Assembly: GCA_030432295.1 (NCBI GenBank)
Contig: JAUIHI010000005.1
Location: 124,001-188,000 of the forward strand
DNA from: Anaerolineae bacterium
Lineage (GTDB): Bacteria; Chloroflexota; Anaerolineae; Caldilineales; Caldilineaceae
Length of the DNA stretch: 64,000 nt
Reading direction: 5' to 3'
The position numbers and the translations under genes are program-made. Shown here piece after piece: positions 41,826-50,294 of the stretch. Position 1 is the stretch's first letter. Every line of letters begins with the position of its first letter. Below the pieces are notes generated by a model. That model searched no databases and was not told the DNA's origin. It saw nothing but the letters and a program-made list of their open reading frames with translations.

Positions 41826-43151
41826 ATGGCTTCGGACGAAGGTGATAAGCTGACCCCCCGGACCCGGGACCTGATCCAATCGGCCAGAGGCGGCGGCGAA
41901 CCGGTTCCTGTGATTATCCAGTTCAAAGCGGGCCGGGGCCGGGAAGCCCTCGCCACCAACGCCCGGGCCATTTCCACCGTCAATGTGACCCAGGATTACA
42001 GCATCATTCCCGCGGCTGCTGCGGCGGTGGACGCCAACCAGATCGACGCCCTGGCCGCGCTGGAAGGGGTGGAAAATGTCTGGTTCGATGAGCCGGTCCA
42101 CACAATGCTGGATTCCTCTGTGCCTATCATCGGCGCAGACAAAATCTGGCAGCAGTTGGGCAACCGGGGCGAAGGGGTCACCGTCTGTATCGTCGATACG
42201 GGCATTGACAGCGACCACCCGGACTTCGCCGGGCGCATCGGGCTGACCAAAGATTTCTCCGGCAAAGGCTCGGTGGAAGATGGCAACGGCCACGGAACCC
42301 ACGTGGCTTCCACAGTGGCGGGGACGGGCGCGGCCAGCGGCGGCAAATATGTGGGCGTGGCCCCGGCCGCGTCGCTGATGGTGGCGAAAGTCCTCTCCGA
42401 TTCCGGCGGCGGGCGTATGAGCGATGTGATGGCCGGAGTGGAGTGGGCCGTACAGAACGGCGCAGATGTGCTCAATCTTTCCCTCGGCTCCGACGGCAAC
42501 AGCGACGGGCGCGACGCGCTGAGCACAATGTGCAACGCGGCGGTAGACGCGGGCAAAGTCGTCGTTGTGGCTGCGGGCAATGCGGGGCCAGGGGCCAATA
42601 CAGTGGGCAGCCCCGGCGCGGCTGAGAAGCCGATTACCGTCGGCGCCAGCACAGACGCGGATGGCATGGCCAACTTCAGCAGCCGGGGGCCGACCGCGGA
42701 TGGCCGGGTGAAGCCCGATATCTCTGCGCCGGGCACGAAAATCATCGCGGCCAAGGCCACGGGCACTTCCATGGGCCAGGCGGTGGACGACAACTACACC
42801 AGCGCCCAGGGCACGAGTATGGCCACACCCCACGTGGCCGGTCTCTGCGCGTTGATTCTCAAGGCCAATCCGAGACTGACCCCGGCGCAGGTCAAAGGCA
42901 TTCTGCGCGATACTTCCATCAACCTGAATCTGGACGCCAACATCCAAGGACAGGGCAGGGTGGATGCGTTGGCGGCTGTGACCGCGGCCGCGGCTGTGCC
43001 GCCTCCCGGCCCGCCCACACCGCCGCCCGATCCCAAGCCAACGCCAGAACCAACACCGGCTCCAACGCCAGCACCGGTTCCTCAACCCGATCCGCCCAAG
43101 AAGCCACTCGGCTGTTTGGGCGCAATTCTGAATCTCTTTGGATTGCTATAA
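41826..43151 (+). CDS. Subtilisin-family (S8) serine protease
   Basis: 441 residues; AAGGAG before the ATG. There is no signal peptide. A propeptide-like segment (about 20-98) leads to the protease domain with catalytic Asp124 (VDTGIDSDH), His156 (GNGHGTHVAS) and Ser331 (GTSMATPHVAG), with the oxyanion region AAGNAGPGANT. The C-terminus is a Pro/Thr stretch (PTPEPTPAPTPAPVPQPDPP) and a hydrophobic end (LGCLGAILNLFGLL), which could be a tail anchor or secretion signal. The set up with the stand-alone propeptide protein upstream suggests a regulated intracellular or surface protease. Confidence 0.88.
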   Translation: MASDEGDKLTPRTRDLIQSARGGGEPVPVIIQFKAGRGREALATNARAISTVNVTQDYSIIPAAAAAVDANQIDALAALEGVENVWFDEPVHTMLDSSVPIIGADKIWQQLGNRGEGVTVCIVDTGIDSDHPDFAGRIGLTKDFSGKGSVEDGNGHGTHVASTVAGTGAASGGKYVGVAPAASLMVAKVLSDSGGGRMSDVMAGVEWAVQNGADVLNLSLGSDGNSDGRDALSTMCNAAVDAGKVVVVAAGNAGPGANTVGSPGAAEKPITVGASTDADGMANFSSRGPTADGRVKPDISAPGTKIIAAKATGTSMGQAVDDNYTSAQGTSMATPHVAGLCALILKANPRLTPAQVKGILRDTSINLNLDANIQGQGRVDALAAVTAAAAVPPPGPPTPPPDPKPTPEPTPAPTPAPVPQPDPPKKPLGCLGAILNLFGLL

Positions 43152-43154
43152 CCT

Positions 43155-43994
43155 ATGCATCTGACCGCCAGCGAGCAGCAGAAACCCGAAGACCCAGAGT
43201 CCCTGGACGAACGGGCACGCAAACGACAGGCCATCGGTCTCTCCGCTGTGCGTCCCACGGCCAAGGCGGAAGTCTATCATCCGCCGGTCCAGCGCGGGGT
43301 GAACGGTCTGCCCTGGCTGGCGGTACTGCTGCTGGTGGCTGTGCTGGCGGTGACCTTCTGGCTGCTGCTGCGCGCCACTTCGCCAGGTGTAACAATGTCT
43401 GTTACAGGCGATAGTGGCTCGCCGATCCTGCTCCAGGACGATTTTGTGCAGCCCGTATTGGGGCTGGCTCCAGAGGTCGTCACCAGCGACTGGTCCATGG
43501 GCTATGTGGGCGATCTCTACCAGATTCATATAGCCCAGCCCGGTGTGCTGGCCTGGACAACTCTGGGGCAGATCGACCTGGGCGCCTACCGCTACGACAC
43601 CAGTCTGATGCTCACCGGCTCCTCCGGCGACAACTCGGCCTGGGGCTATGCTGGTCTGATCGTGCGTTATCAGAACGACCAGAACTTCTACCTTTTTGTG
43701 GTGGATGGCCGGGGCAAATATCAGGTCCAGGCCCAGGAGCAGGGCAATTGGCGCACCCTTCAGCCCTGGAGCGACAGCCCTCTGCTGGCGACTGTGGGCG
43801 GCGAGAATCTGCTGGGCGTGGAGGACGACGGCCAGTCGCTGCGCTTCTTCGTCGGCCCGGAACTGCTCTATAGCACAGACGATCTGCGCCTGCCTGTGGG
43901 GGATGTGGGCCTGTTGGCCGGTTCCCGCAGCCAGGGCACGGCCCGTGCCCTCTACGATTGGGTGCGCATTGAGGCAATTCCCATTGCCCGGTAA
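43155..43994 (+). CDS. Single-pass membrane protein with a lectin/LamG-like outer domain
   Basis: 279 residues, starting three bases after the protease stop. A cytoplasmic charged N-terminus (about 1-48) precedes one membrane helix (LPWLAVLLLVAVLAVTFWLLL, about 53-73). The outer part is beta-rich with ILLQDDF, AYRYDTSLMLTGSSG, YAGLIVRYQNDQNFYLFVVDGRGKYQVQ and LLYSTDDLRLPVGDVGLLAGS, the pattern of concanavalin-like domains that hold carbohydrate. No catalytic residues are evident. It could anchor or present a partner of the protease. I do not recognise a named family. Confidence 0.6.
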   Translation: MHLTASEQQKPEDPESLDERARKRQAIGLSAVRPTAKAEVYHPPVQRGVNGLPWLAVLLLVAVLAVTFWLLLRATSPGVTMSVTGDSGSPILLQDDFVQPVLGLAPEVVTSDWSMGYVGDLYQIHIAQPGVLAWTTLGQIDLGAYRYDTSLMLTGSSGDNSAWGYAGLIVRYQNDQNFYLFVVDGRGKYQVQAQEQGNWRTLQPWSDSPLLATVGGENLLGVEDDGQSLRFFVGPELLYSTDDLRLPVGDVGLLAGSRSQGTARALYDWVRIEAIPIAR

Positions 43995-44020
43995 GCAGGA
44001 CATATAAATAGTGAACAGTC

Positions 44021-44156
44021 AACAGTTACCAGTGAGATCGCTTCGCTGGTAACTGTTTGTTGATAGGCCATTGAAATGACTACAGTGAAAAACCGAGTTT
44101 TTGGTGAAAGCGACTGAAGACGCCCGGTGTGGTTCGGTCCTAAAAACTCGGTTTTT
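44021..44156. terminator. Two stem-loops downstream of the protease operon
   Basis: AACAGTTACCAG 44021-44032 against 44046-44057. Then AAAAACCGAGTTTTT 44088-44102 against AAAAACTCGGTTTTT 44142-44156, arms of 15 perfect bases and a 39-base loop. The second ends in a T tract and may terminate the operon. Confidence 0.55.
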
Positions 44157-44205
44157 GAGCTTCTTGCATTAGACTTTTGAAATGAAATTTAGGAAGGAAT
44201 CCCCT

Positions 44206-44772
44206 GTGAATCTGTTTGACGCCATTCATACCCGCCGGACTATCAAAGAATTTACCGACCAGCCCGTCCCCGACGATTTGCTGCACCAGGCGCTGGACGC
44301 GGGTCGCTGGGCGCAAAATCACCGCATGACCGAACCCTGGCGCTTTTTAATTCTGGGGCCACAGACTCAGCAGGCCATCGCCGTTATCAACGGGGACGCA
44401 CTGTTGCAGAAGACACGGGCCGACGCCGGAATGCTGGCGAAGATGCGCGCCGACGCCGAAACGAAAATCCTCTCCAAACCCCGGATTGTGGCTGTCACCT
44501 GCTGCCTGTGCGGGAATAAAGCGGTGGAGCAGGAGGATTACGCTGCGGTCTGCTGTGCGGTGCAGAATATCCAACTGGCGGCCTGGGGGTTGGGGCTGGG
44601 GATGCAATGGAGCACCAGCGGCTTCTCCACCCGGCCCGACACCTACGCGCTCCTCGGCGTGGACCCGGTCCAGGAGATGATCGCTGGACTGCTCTACTTT
44701 GGCTTCCCGGCTGTCGTGCCTGATCCCAAACCGCGCAAGCCCCTGGCGGACGTGTCGCGAACCCTGCCGTAG
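44206..44772 (+). CDS. Nitroreductase-family FMN oxidoreductase
   Basis: 188 residues from the GTG at 44206, which has AAGGA seven bases upstream; the ATG 24 bases earlier would add eight residues not typical of the family. The opening VNLFDAIHTRRTIKEFTDQPVPDDLL is the nitroreductase FMN-binding start, followed by AGRWAQNHRMTEPWRFLIL, a central AVCCAVQNIQLAAWGLGLGMQWST and the C-terminal GVDPVQEMIAGLLYFGFPA with PRKPL. It reduces nitro or quinone-like compounds using NAD(P)H. Several cysteines (VTCCLCGNKA) are uncommon in the family. Confidence 0.85.
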   Translation: MNLFDAIHTRRTIKEFTDQPVPDDLLHQALDAGRWAQNHRMTEPWRFLILGPQTQQAIAVINGDALLQKTRADAGMLAKMRADAETKILSKPRIVAVTCCLCGNKAVEQEDYAAVCCAVQNIQLAAWGLGLGMQWSTSGFSTRPDTYALLGVDPVQEMIAGLLYFGFPAVVPDPKPRKPLADVSRTLP

Positions 44773-44812
44773 CAATCCCCGTACGTTCCATTTTCAAGAG
44801 GAAACCCCACAA

Positions 44813-45862
44813 ATGCCCATTTCCCAGAAACCCTTCGGTGTCACCGGGGACGGACAGCCGGTGACACTCTACACCCTTTCCAGCGACGGCGGTGTAAGCG
44901 TCGAAATACTAAACTATGGCGGTATCATCCGGGCCATCCACACCCCGGATCGGGCGGGCGCACTGGCCGATATCGCCCTGGGCTTCGACAGCCTGGAACC
45001 CTATCTGGACCGCCATCCCTTTTTTGGCGCGCTGGTGGGGCGCTTTGCCAACCGCATCGGCAACGCCCGTTTCTCACTGGACGGCGCAGAAATTCAGCTT
45101 GCCAAGAACAATGGCGTCAACCACCTCCACGGCGGGGTCAACGGTTTTGATCGCAAAGTCTGGCAATCGGAATCTTTTGAAAAGGACAATTCCTGTGGCC
45201 TGCGCCTGGCCTACACCAGTTGGGACGGGGAAGAAAACTATCCCGGCACGCTGACTGTGCAGGTCGTCTACACCCTCACCGGCAACGCGTTGGCCATCGA
45301 CTATACCGCCACCACCGACAAAGCGACGGTTCTCAATCTGACCAACCACTGCTATTTCAATCTGGCCGGTGGCGGCGACATTCTGGGCCACCAGATGCAG
45401 TTGCACGCGGATTTCTTCACCCCCATCGACGGCACGCTCATCACAACCGGCGAGATTCGCCCGGTCGATGGCTCGCCCCTGGATTTACGCCAGCCGAGGG
45501 CCATCAGCACTGCCATCGACGCCGACGACGCCCAGATCGGTTTCGGCGGTGGCTACGACCATAACTTTGTGGTGCGGGGCACGCCGGGAGCGCTGCGGTC
45601 CGCGGCAAGGGTCACAGAACCGACCACTGGCCGGGTGTTGGAAGTGGAGACGACCCAGCCCGGTGTCCAGCTTTACACCGGAAATATGCTGCCCGACGCT
45701 TTGCCGGGCAAAGACGGCCAAATCTATAGCAAACGCACAGGCTTCTGTCTGGAAACCCAGCACTACCCGGATTCACCGAATAAACCCCAATTCCCGTCGC
45801 CCGTCCTGCGCCCCGGCGAGCGGTACGAACAGACGACTGTTTTCCGATTTGGCGTAGAGTAA
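44813..45862 (+). CDS. galM: Aldose 1-epimerase (mutarotase)
   Basis: 349 residues; AGAGGA ten bases before the ATG. It interconverts alpha and beta anomers of hexoses. GalM motifs: NYGGIIRAIHTPDR, GALVGRFANRIGNARF (about 76-91), NNGVNHLHGGVNGFDRKVW (catalytic-region His), NLTNHCYFNLAGGG (second His, about 180), GYDHNFV and the C-terminal ETQHYPDSPN with the general acid/base Glu. It precedes an SMP-30-type lactonase, an order that fits oxidation of an aldose to an aldonate. Confidence 0.9.
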   Translation: MPISQKPFGVTGDGQPVTLYTLSSDGGVSVEILNYGGIIRAIHTPDRAGALADIALGFDSLEPYLDRHPFFGALVGRFANRIGNARFSLDGAEIQLAKNNGVNHLHGGVNGFDRKVWQSESFEKDNSCGLRLAYTSWDGEENYPGTLTVQVVYTLTGNALAIDYTATTDKATVLNLTNHCYFNLAGGGDILGHQMQLHADFFTPIDGTLITTGEIRPVDGSPLDLRQPRAISTAIDADDAQIGFGGGYDHNFVVRGTPGALRSAARVTEPTTGRVLEVETTQPGVQLYTGNMLPDALPGKDGQIYSKRTGFCLETQHYPDSPNKPQFPSPVLRPGERYEQTTVFRFGVE

Positions 45863-45878
45863 TTACCCACTCACCCAA

Positions 45879-45929
45879 TCAACTAATGAACCAATCAACC
45901 GGTCGAGTGTTGATTGGTTCATTGGTTGA
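45879..45929. terminator. Inverted repeat after galM
   Basis: Arms 45879-45898 and 45910-45929 (TCAACTAATGAACCAATCAA type, one mismatch in 20, 11-base loop), 16 bases after the galM stop. It may reduce readthrough into the lactonase gene. Confidence 0.65.
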
Positions 45930-45953
45930 CTTCATCCCCACGAGGAGACTCTG

Positions 45954-46799
45954 ATGAAACTCAACAATCTGATCGAACGGGGCAACCCGGAAAAGCTGGC
46001 CGGGGACTTTCAGTTCACCGAAGGCCCCATCTGGCAGGACGACGGCTCTCTGCTCTTTTCCGACATTCCGGCCAATCGCATTTACCGCTGGACATCGGAC
46101 GGCGGCGCGCAGGTCTGGCGGGAACCCACGGGCAACTCCAACGGGCTGACGCTGGACCGGGAGGGGCGGCTCATCGCCTGTGAACACAGCGGGCGACGGG
46201 TCTCCCGCACGGAAGCGGATGGGACGGTGGCGGCCATCGCCTCCCATTTCAACGGCGGCAAGCTGAACAGCCCCAACGATGTGGTGGTCAAGTCGGATGG
46301 CGTCGTCTACTTCACCGACCCGCCCTACGGCATCCAGCCGGAGGAACGGGAGCAGCCGGTCAACGGCGTCTATCGCATTTTCAATGATGGCACCCTGGAC
46401 CTGCTGGTGGATGACTTCGACCGGCCCAACGGGCTGGCCTTCTCGCCGGACGAGTCGATTCTTTACATCGACGACTCGCCCCGCCGTCACGTGCGCGCCT
46501 TTGACGTGCGGCCCGATGGCACGCTTGCCAACAGCCGCATTATCGCGGATATGGACCACCCCCAGCCCGGCTCGCCTGACGGTATGAAAATTGATGAGGA
46601 AGGCCATCTCTACGTGACCGGGGCGACGGGCGTCTGGGTCTTCGAGCCGAACGGGGAACTGCTGGGTGTGGTGGCAACGCCGGAGCGCCCGGCCAACTGT
46701 GCCTGGGGCGACGATGACCGCAAGAGTCTCTACATCACCGCGCAGACATCTCTCTATCGGGTGCGCACGAAAGTGGCCGGGGCGAAACGAAAGGCGTAG
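45954..46799 (+). CDS. SMP-30/gluconolactonase-family protein
   Basis: 281 residues; AGGAG six bases before the ATG. Six-bladed propeller typical of sugar lactonases: FTEGPIWQDDGSLLFSDIPANRIYRW with the metal-binding Glu (about 20), SNGLTLDREGRLIACEHSGRRV, LNSPNDVVVKSDGVVYFTDPPYG with the metal Asn, NGLAFSPDESILYIDDS and SPDGMKIDEEGHLYVTG with the catalytic Asp. It hydrolyses aldono-lactones. It sits between the epimerase and an NAD-dependent epimerase/dehydratase gene. Confidence 0.87.
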   Translation: MKLNNLIERGNPEKLAGDFQFTEGPIWQDDGSLLFSDIPANRIYRWTSDGGAQVWREPTGNSNGLTLDREGRLIACEHSGRRVSRTEADGTVAAIASHFNGGKLNSPNDVVVKSDGVVYFTDPPYGIQPEEREQPVNGVYRIFNDGTLDLLVDDFDRPNGLAFSPDESILYIDDSPRRHVRAFDVRPDGTLANSRIIADMDHPQPGSPDGMKIDEEGHLYVTGATGVWVFEPNGELLGVVATPERPANCAWGDDDRKSLYITAQTSLYRVRTKVAGAKRKA

Positions 46800-46809
46800 A
46801 GCAGCAAAG

Positions 46810-46839
46810 AAGTTCGACTTTTTCTAAAAAGTCGAACTT
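46810..46839. repeat. AAGTTCGACTTT hairpin repeat, copy 2
   Basis: AAGTTCGACTTTTT 46810-46823 and AAAAAGTCGAACTT 46826-46839, two-base loop, between two same-strand genes. Confidence 0.85.
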
Positions 46840-46874
46840 TTGAAAAACCCCTCATTGAACGAAAGGCACAAAAA

Positions 46875-47825
46875 ATGACACGAGTTGTAATGCTGGGCGC
46901 AAGCGGCCACGTGGGAACCTATCTGGTCCCGCGGATGGTGGAGGCGGGCTACGAAGTGGTGGCGGTAAGCCGGGGACAGCGGGAACCCTATCAGCCCCAC
47001 GGCGCGTGGAAGCAGGTGCAGCAGGTGATGATTGACCGCACGGCAGCCGAGGCCGCAGGCACATTTGGCGCGCAAATCCGCGACCTGAAACCGGATGTGG
47101 TGGTGGATATGATCTGCTTTACCCTGGAGAGCGCGCAGCAGTTGGCCGAGGCGCTGAAGGGACAGGTGCAGCACTTTCTCCACTGCGGCACTGTCTGGGT
47201 ACACGGCCCCAGCGTACAGGTTCCCACCACAGAGGCCCAGCCCCGCACGCCCTTTGGTGAATACGGCACTCAGAAGGCGGCCATCGAAAGCTATCTGCTC
47301 GATCAGGCCCGCCGCCACGGCTTCCCGGCCACCTGCCTGCATCCCGGCCACATCGTCGGCCCCGGCTGGAATCCCCTCAACCCGGCAGGTCACTTTGACC
47401 CAGCGGTATTCTCACAGATTGCCAGGGGTGAAGAATTGCTGTTGCCCCACTTTGGCCTGGAAACCGTCCATCACGTCCACGCCGACGACGTGGCCCAGAT
47501 ATTCTTCCGGGCTATGCAGAACTGGTCCACGTCTGTGGGCGAGAGTTTCCACGCTGTCTCCCCCGGGGCGGTGACGTTGCGAGGCTACGCCGAGACTGTC
47601 TACGGCTGGTTCGGTCAGCAGCCCAATCTGCGCTTTGTGCCCTGGGACGAATTCGCCGCGGCCACTGGTGAATCGGACGCGCAGAAGACCTGGGAGCACA
47701 TCGCCCATAGCCCCAATTGCAGCATCGAAAAGGGCCAGCGGCTGCTCGGCTATCAGCCCCGTTACACCTCCTTCGAGGGCATCTACGAATCGGTCCAATG
47801 GCTGGTGGCCCAGGGTAGAATTTGA
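46875..47825 (+). CDS. NAD-dependent epimerase/dehydratase (extended SDR)
   Basis: 316 residues; AAAGG upstream. Rossmann motif MLGASGHVGTYLVPRM (about 6-21). The usual catalytic YxxxK appears as EYGTQKAAIESYL (Tyr about 132). Variable C-terminus with YGWFGQQPNLRFVPWDEF. No membrane segment. It acts on a nucleotide sugar or free sugar derivative; neighbours suggest sugar-acid metabolism. Followed by an ACCACGAAGACAC repeat. Confidence 0.8.
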   Translation: MTRVVMLGASGHVGTYLVPRMVEAGYEVVAVSRGQREPYQPHGAWKQVQQVMIDRTAAEAAGTFGAQIRDLKPDVVVDMICFTLESAQQLAEALKGQVQHFLHCGTVWVHGPSVQVPTTEAQPRTPFGEYGTQKAAIESYLLDQARRHGFPATCLHPGHIVGPGWNPLNPAGHFDPAVFSQIARGEELLLPHFGLETVHHVHADDVAQIFFRAMQNWSTSVGESFHAVSPGAVTLRGYAETVYGWFGQQPNLRFVPWDEFAAATGESDAQKTWEHIAHSPNCSIEKGQRLLGYQPRYTSFEGIYESVQWLVAQGRI

Positions 47826-47841
47826 GGTTTTTGTAATTCTT

Positions 47842-47904
47842 AACCACGAAGACACAAAGCCACAAAGGAGAAAATTTCTTCGTGACTTTGTGTCTTCGTG
47901 GTTA
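47842..47904. repeat. ACCACGAAGACAC inverted repeat, copy 3
   Basis: AACCACGAAGACACAAAG from 47842 pairs with CTTTGTGTCTTCGTGGTT ending 47904 (18 perfect bases plus a partial inner stem). It ends 18 bases before the next ATG. Confidence 0.8.
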
Positions 47905-47922
47905 ATCGTTCAGGAGAATTCT

Positions 47923-48306
47923 ATGACTGACTACGAACGAGGCTACGCCCAGTTCCGCCAGATGGTGGGGGAGGATCGGATCGAAGGGCTGGTTGCCCGC
48001 TTTGCTGCGATCTGCCCGGACTTCGAGACGGAAGTCGTCTCCGTCGTGGGCGGGCGGGTCTGGGCGCGGCCAGGGTTGGACCTGAAGACCCGCTCCCTGT
48101 GCAGCATCTGTACCCTGGCCGGGCTGGGACGGGTCAACGCGCTGCGCCTCAATTTCCAGATGGCGCTGAACAACGGCGCAACACCGGAAGAAATCTTCGA
48201 GGCGCTCTTCCAAGTGGCGGTCTACGCTGGCTATCCGGCGATGTGGGATGCGTTGGTGATGCTGGAAGAGGTACTGGAAGAGACGACGAAAGACGGTGGA
48301 CGATAG
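47923..48306 (+). CDS. Carboxymuconolactone decarboxylase-family protein
   Basis: 127 residues; AGGAG before the ATG. One CMD domain with the CSICTLAGLGRVNALRLNFQMALNNGATPEEIFEALFQVAVYAGYPAMWDAL pattern in order. CxxC (about 62-65) and a downstream His-less helix make it closer to the AhpD-like/4-carboxymuconolactone group; lactone decarboxylation or peroxide-linked redox activity cannot be told apart. Probably cotranscribed with the genes before it. Confidence 0.82.
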   Translation: MTDYERGYAQFRQMVGEDRIEGLVARFAAICPDFETEVVSVVGGRVWARPGLDLKTRSLCSICTLAGLGRVNALRLNFQMALNNGATPEEIFEALFQVAVYAGYPAMWDALVMLEEVLEETTKDGGR

Positions 48307-48347
48307 ACGAACCAATTCGCCAAAAGTTCGTCTTCCGTCCGTCGTCT
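48291..48347. repeat. GACGGCAGAC-type inverted repeat overlapping a gene end
   Basis: Imperfect arms 48291-48312 (AGACGGTGGACGATAGACGA) and 48326-48347 between convergent genes; the left arm includes the last codons of the 47923 gene. Confidence 0.5.
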
Positions 48348-48358
48348 GCCGTCCATCT

Positions 48359-49189
48359 CTACGCCGGCCAGAGCTGCATCCCGCCGTCCACCCGCAGCAC
48401 CTGACCGGAGATATACGACCCCCCATCGGAAGCAAGGAAAGCCACCGCCGCCGCGATCTCCTCGGGCCAGCCGTAGCGGATGAGGGTTCCGTCTTCCTGA
48501 ACTTTGCTCTGGTCAATAGGGCGGGTGGCCAGGAAACGGGGGGTGACAATCCCGCCGGGCGCGATGACATTGACCGTCACATTGTCGGGCCGCAGTTGGT
48601 CGGCCAGGCAGCGGGAGTAGTGATGGACCGCGGCTTTGGCAGCCCCGTAGATGACCCCCTCACCGCGCCCTGCCAGCCCGCCCACACTGCCGATGTTGAC
48701 GATCCGCCCGGCCTTGCGTGCCTGCATCTCCGGCGCAACCGCCCGGCAGACGAGAACGCAGGTCATCAGATTGCGGTCGATGACCGTGCGGATGTCCTCT
48801 ACCGAAACTTCGATGGCGTCGTTGTGGACCGGTTTGCCGCCCCCTTCGCCCAGCACCCCCTGCGCCCCGATGTCACCCCCCGCGTTGTTGATCAGAATGT
48901 CGATGCGGCCAAAGCGTGCGTGGATCTGATCGACCAGCCCCGTCACCACTGCCGGATCGGTCAGATCGCCGTGGACAGCCAGCACCTCTGCGCCCGTTTC
49001 CTCGGCGATGAAATCGGCCACGGACTGAAGGGAGTCTGCTTCGTTGAAGGCCCGTGTGGAGGTGGGCGATGTGCCGTGGACCACCACCTGCGCGCCCAGC
49101 CCGGCCAGATGGGCAGCGATCACCCGGCCAATCCCTCGGGACGAACCGGTCACCCACGCTACTTTGCCCTGCAATGTTTTGTCTGTCAT
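48359..49189 (-). CDS. Short-chain dehydrogenase/reductase
   Basis: 276 residues from the ATG at 49189 with AGGA upstream. Classical SDR: TGSSRGIG cofactor motif (about 14-21), NNAGGD, catalytic Ser (NIGSVGG) and YGAAKAAVHHYSRCL with Tyr and Lys (about 171-175), then IAPGGIVTPRF. It most resembles 3-oxoacyl or glucose/gluconate dehydrogenase types. It probably oxidises a sugar or hydroxy acid. Divergent from the CMD gene side; 90 bases after a dioxygenase gene on the same strand. Confidence 0.87.
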   Translation of the reverse strand: MTDKTLQGKVAWVTGSSRGIGRVIAAHLAGLGAQVVVHGTSPTSTRAFNEADSLQSVADFIAEETGAEVLAVHGDLTDPAVVTGLVDQIHARFGRIDILINNAGGDIGAQGVLGEGGGKPVHNDAIEVSVEDIRTVIDRNLMTCVLVCRAVAPEMQARKAGRIVNIGSVGGLAGRGEGVIYGAAKAAVHHYSRCLADQLRPDNVTVNVIAPGGIVTPRFLATRPIDQSKVQEDGTLIRYGWPEEIAAAVAFLASDGGSYISGQVLRVDGGMQLWPA

Positions 49190-49279
49190 CGAATTTCCTC
49201 CTGTTTTGAATAGCCACTGATGAACGCTGATAAACACGGATTCACGGATGGAAACTGAGTAAACCTGCGCGCCTGTCTT

Positions 49280-50092
49280 TTATAGCTCTTTTGTCACCGG
49301 CCCCAGCAATTGGGTCCGCAACATCAGACGGCGCTGGCTGTTGTCGAAACTTTCCCGCCGGTGCATTGTGCAGCGATTGTCCCACACAATCAGGTCGCCC
49401 GGCTGCCAACTGTGCTCCCACACAAAACGGGGCTGGATGGCGTGGGCGAAGAGATCGTCCAACAGTTGGCGGCCCTCTGTTTCGTCCATCCCGACGACCC
49501 GCTCTGCACTGCTGGGGCTGATGAAAAGAGTGGGTCGTCCGCTTTCCGGGTGAATGCAGACCAGTGGGTGTTGGGGCGGCGTGGGCGGGTTGTAGGCCGG
49601 GTTGCGGTGGACATAGACCGCCTTGACGCCCTCGATTTTGGCTTTGGTGGCTGGGTCCAGCGCGTCGTAGGCGGCATAGCCATTGGTCCAGAAAGTGTTG
49701 CCACCTTCGGTGGGCGTCTCCACACAATAGAGGAGCGAGACACTGCCTGGCTCGTGCAGAAAGACCAAATCCGCGTGGAAGGCCACTTCGTCGTTGCCCA
49801 ATGCGCCCACAGCCTGGCCCGCTTCTACAATATTGGAGATGATTGTGATTTCGGAGACCCGCGGGTCCCGATCTCTGGTATTGGTGGGATGGGGGACTGG
49901 CTCGCCAAAGCAGCGGCTAAAGCGCACCTGATCCTCTTTGCTGATCTGCTGGCCGCGTATAAGAAGCAGGCTGTGCGCCAAAAAGGCGGCCCGGATACGG
50001 CCAACGGTCTCTTCGTCCAGCGGGGCGCGCAGATCGATATCGGATACCTGCGCGCCCAGCGCGCCGCCCGTCGGGGTGATTGTGACGGTCAT
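49280..50092 (-). CDS. TauD/TfdA-family Fe(II)/2-oxoglutarate dioxygenase
   Basis: 270 residues. Iron ligands: the HxD of AFHADLVF (about 105-107) and the distal His of CTMHRRESF (about 243). The 2-oxoglutarate-binding Arg is in RRLMLRTQLLG near the C-terminus. The family hydroxylates taurine, herbicide acids, or carnitine and sulfonate-like compounds, releasing succinate and CO2. Substrate unknown; no sulfonate transporter nearby. Same strand as the SDR downstream, possibly one transcript. Divergent from a second oxygenase family gene. Confidence 0.86.
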   Translation of the reverse strand: MTVTITPTGGALGAQVSDIDLRAPLDEETVGRIRAAFLAHSLLLIRGQQISKEDQVRFSRCFGEPVPHPTNTRDRDPRVSEITIISNIVEAGQAVGALGNDEVAFHADLVFLHEPGSVSLLYCVETPTEGGNTFWTNGYAAYDALDPATKAKIEGVKAVYVHRNPAYNPPTPPQHPLVCIHPESGRPTLFISPSSAERVVGMDETEGRQLLDDLFAHAIQPRFVWEHSWQPGDLIVWDNRCTMHRRESFDNSQRRLMLRTQLLGPVTKEL

Positions 50093-50175
50093 TGATTGAC
50101 TCCTCTGGTGGTTGGTCGGGGAAGTTTCTGCCTGGCTATTCTACCCGCCCCCACAACTTTTTGCCAGCGAAGAAA

Positions 50176-50211
50176 AAGACCTGCCAGATTTTTCAAAATC
50201 TGGCAGGTCTT
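50176..50211. repeat. Perfect hairpin in a divergent intergenic region
   Basis: 17-base arms (AAGACCTGCCAGATTTT, 50176-50192, and 50195-50211) with a two-base loop, between two genes transcribed away from each other. It looks like a terminator but has no gene to terminate, so probably is a dispersed repeat. Confidence 0.75.
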
Positions 50212-50294
50212 GGGCGCAGGTGCATCTTTCCCGGTTTTCGGCTACAATTTACCCGGTGTCAGTTGACCCCCTACCACCCACCAGGAGTAACCCA

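Noticed and set aside
39688-43085. Two minus-strand frames of 577 and 562 codons opposite the deacylase and subtilase.
   Set aside because: Both run antisense to well-supported enzymes with catalytic motifs and cross intergenic repeats.
44088-44156. Long-loop hairpin before the nitroreductase gene as a riboswitch.
   Set aside because: No known aptamer core; the stem reads as a terminator-like repeat and the loop is not structured.
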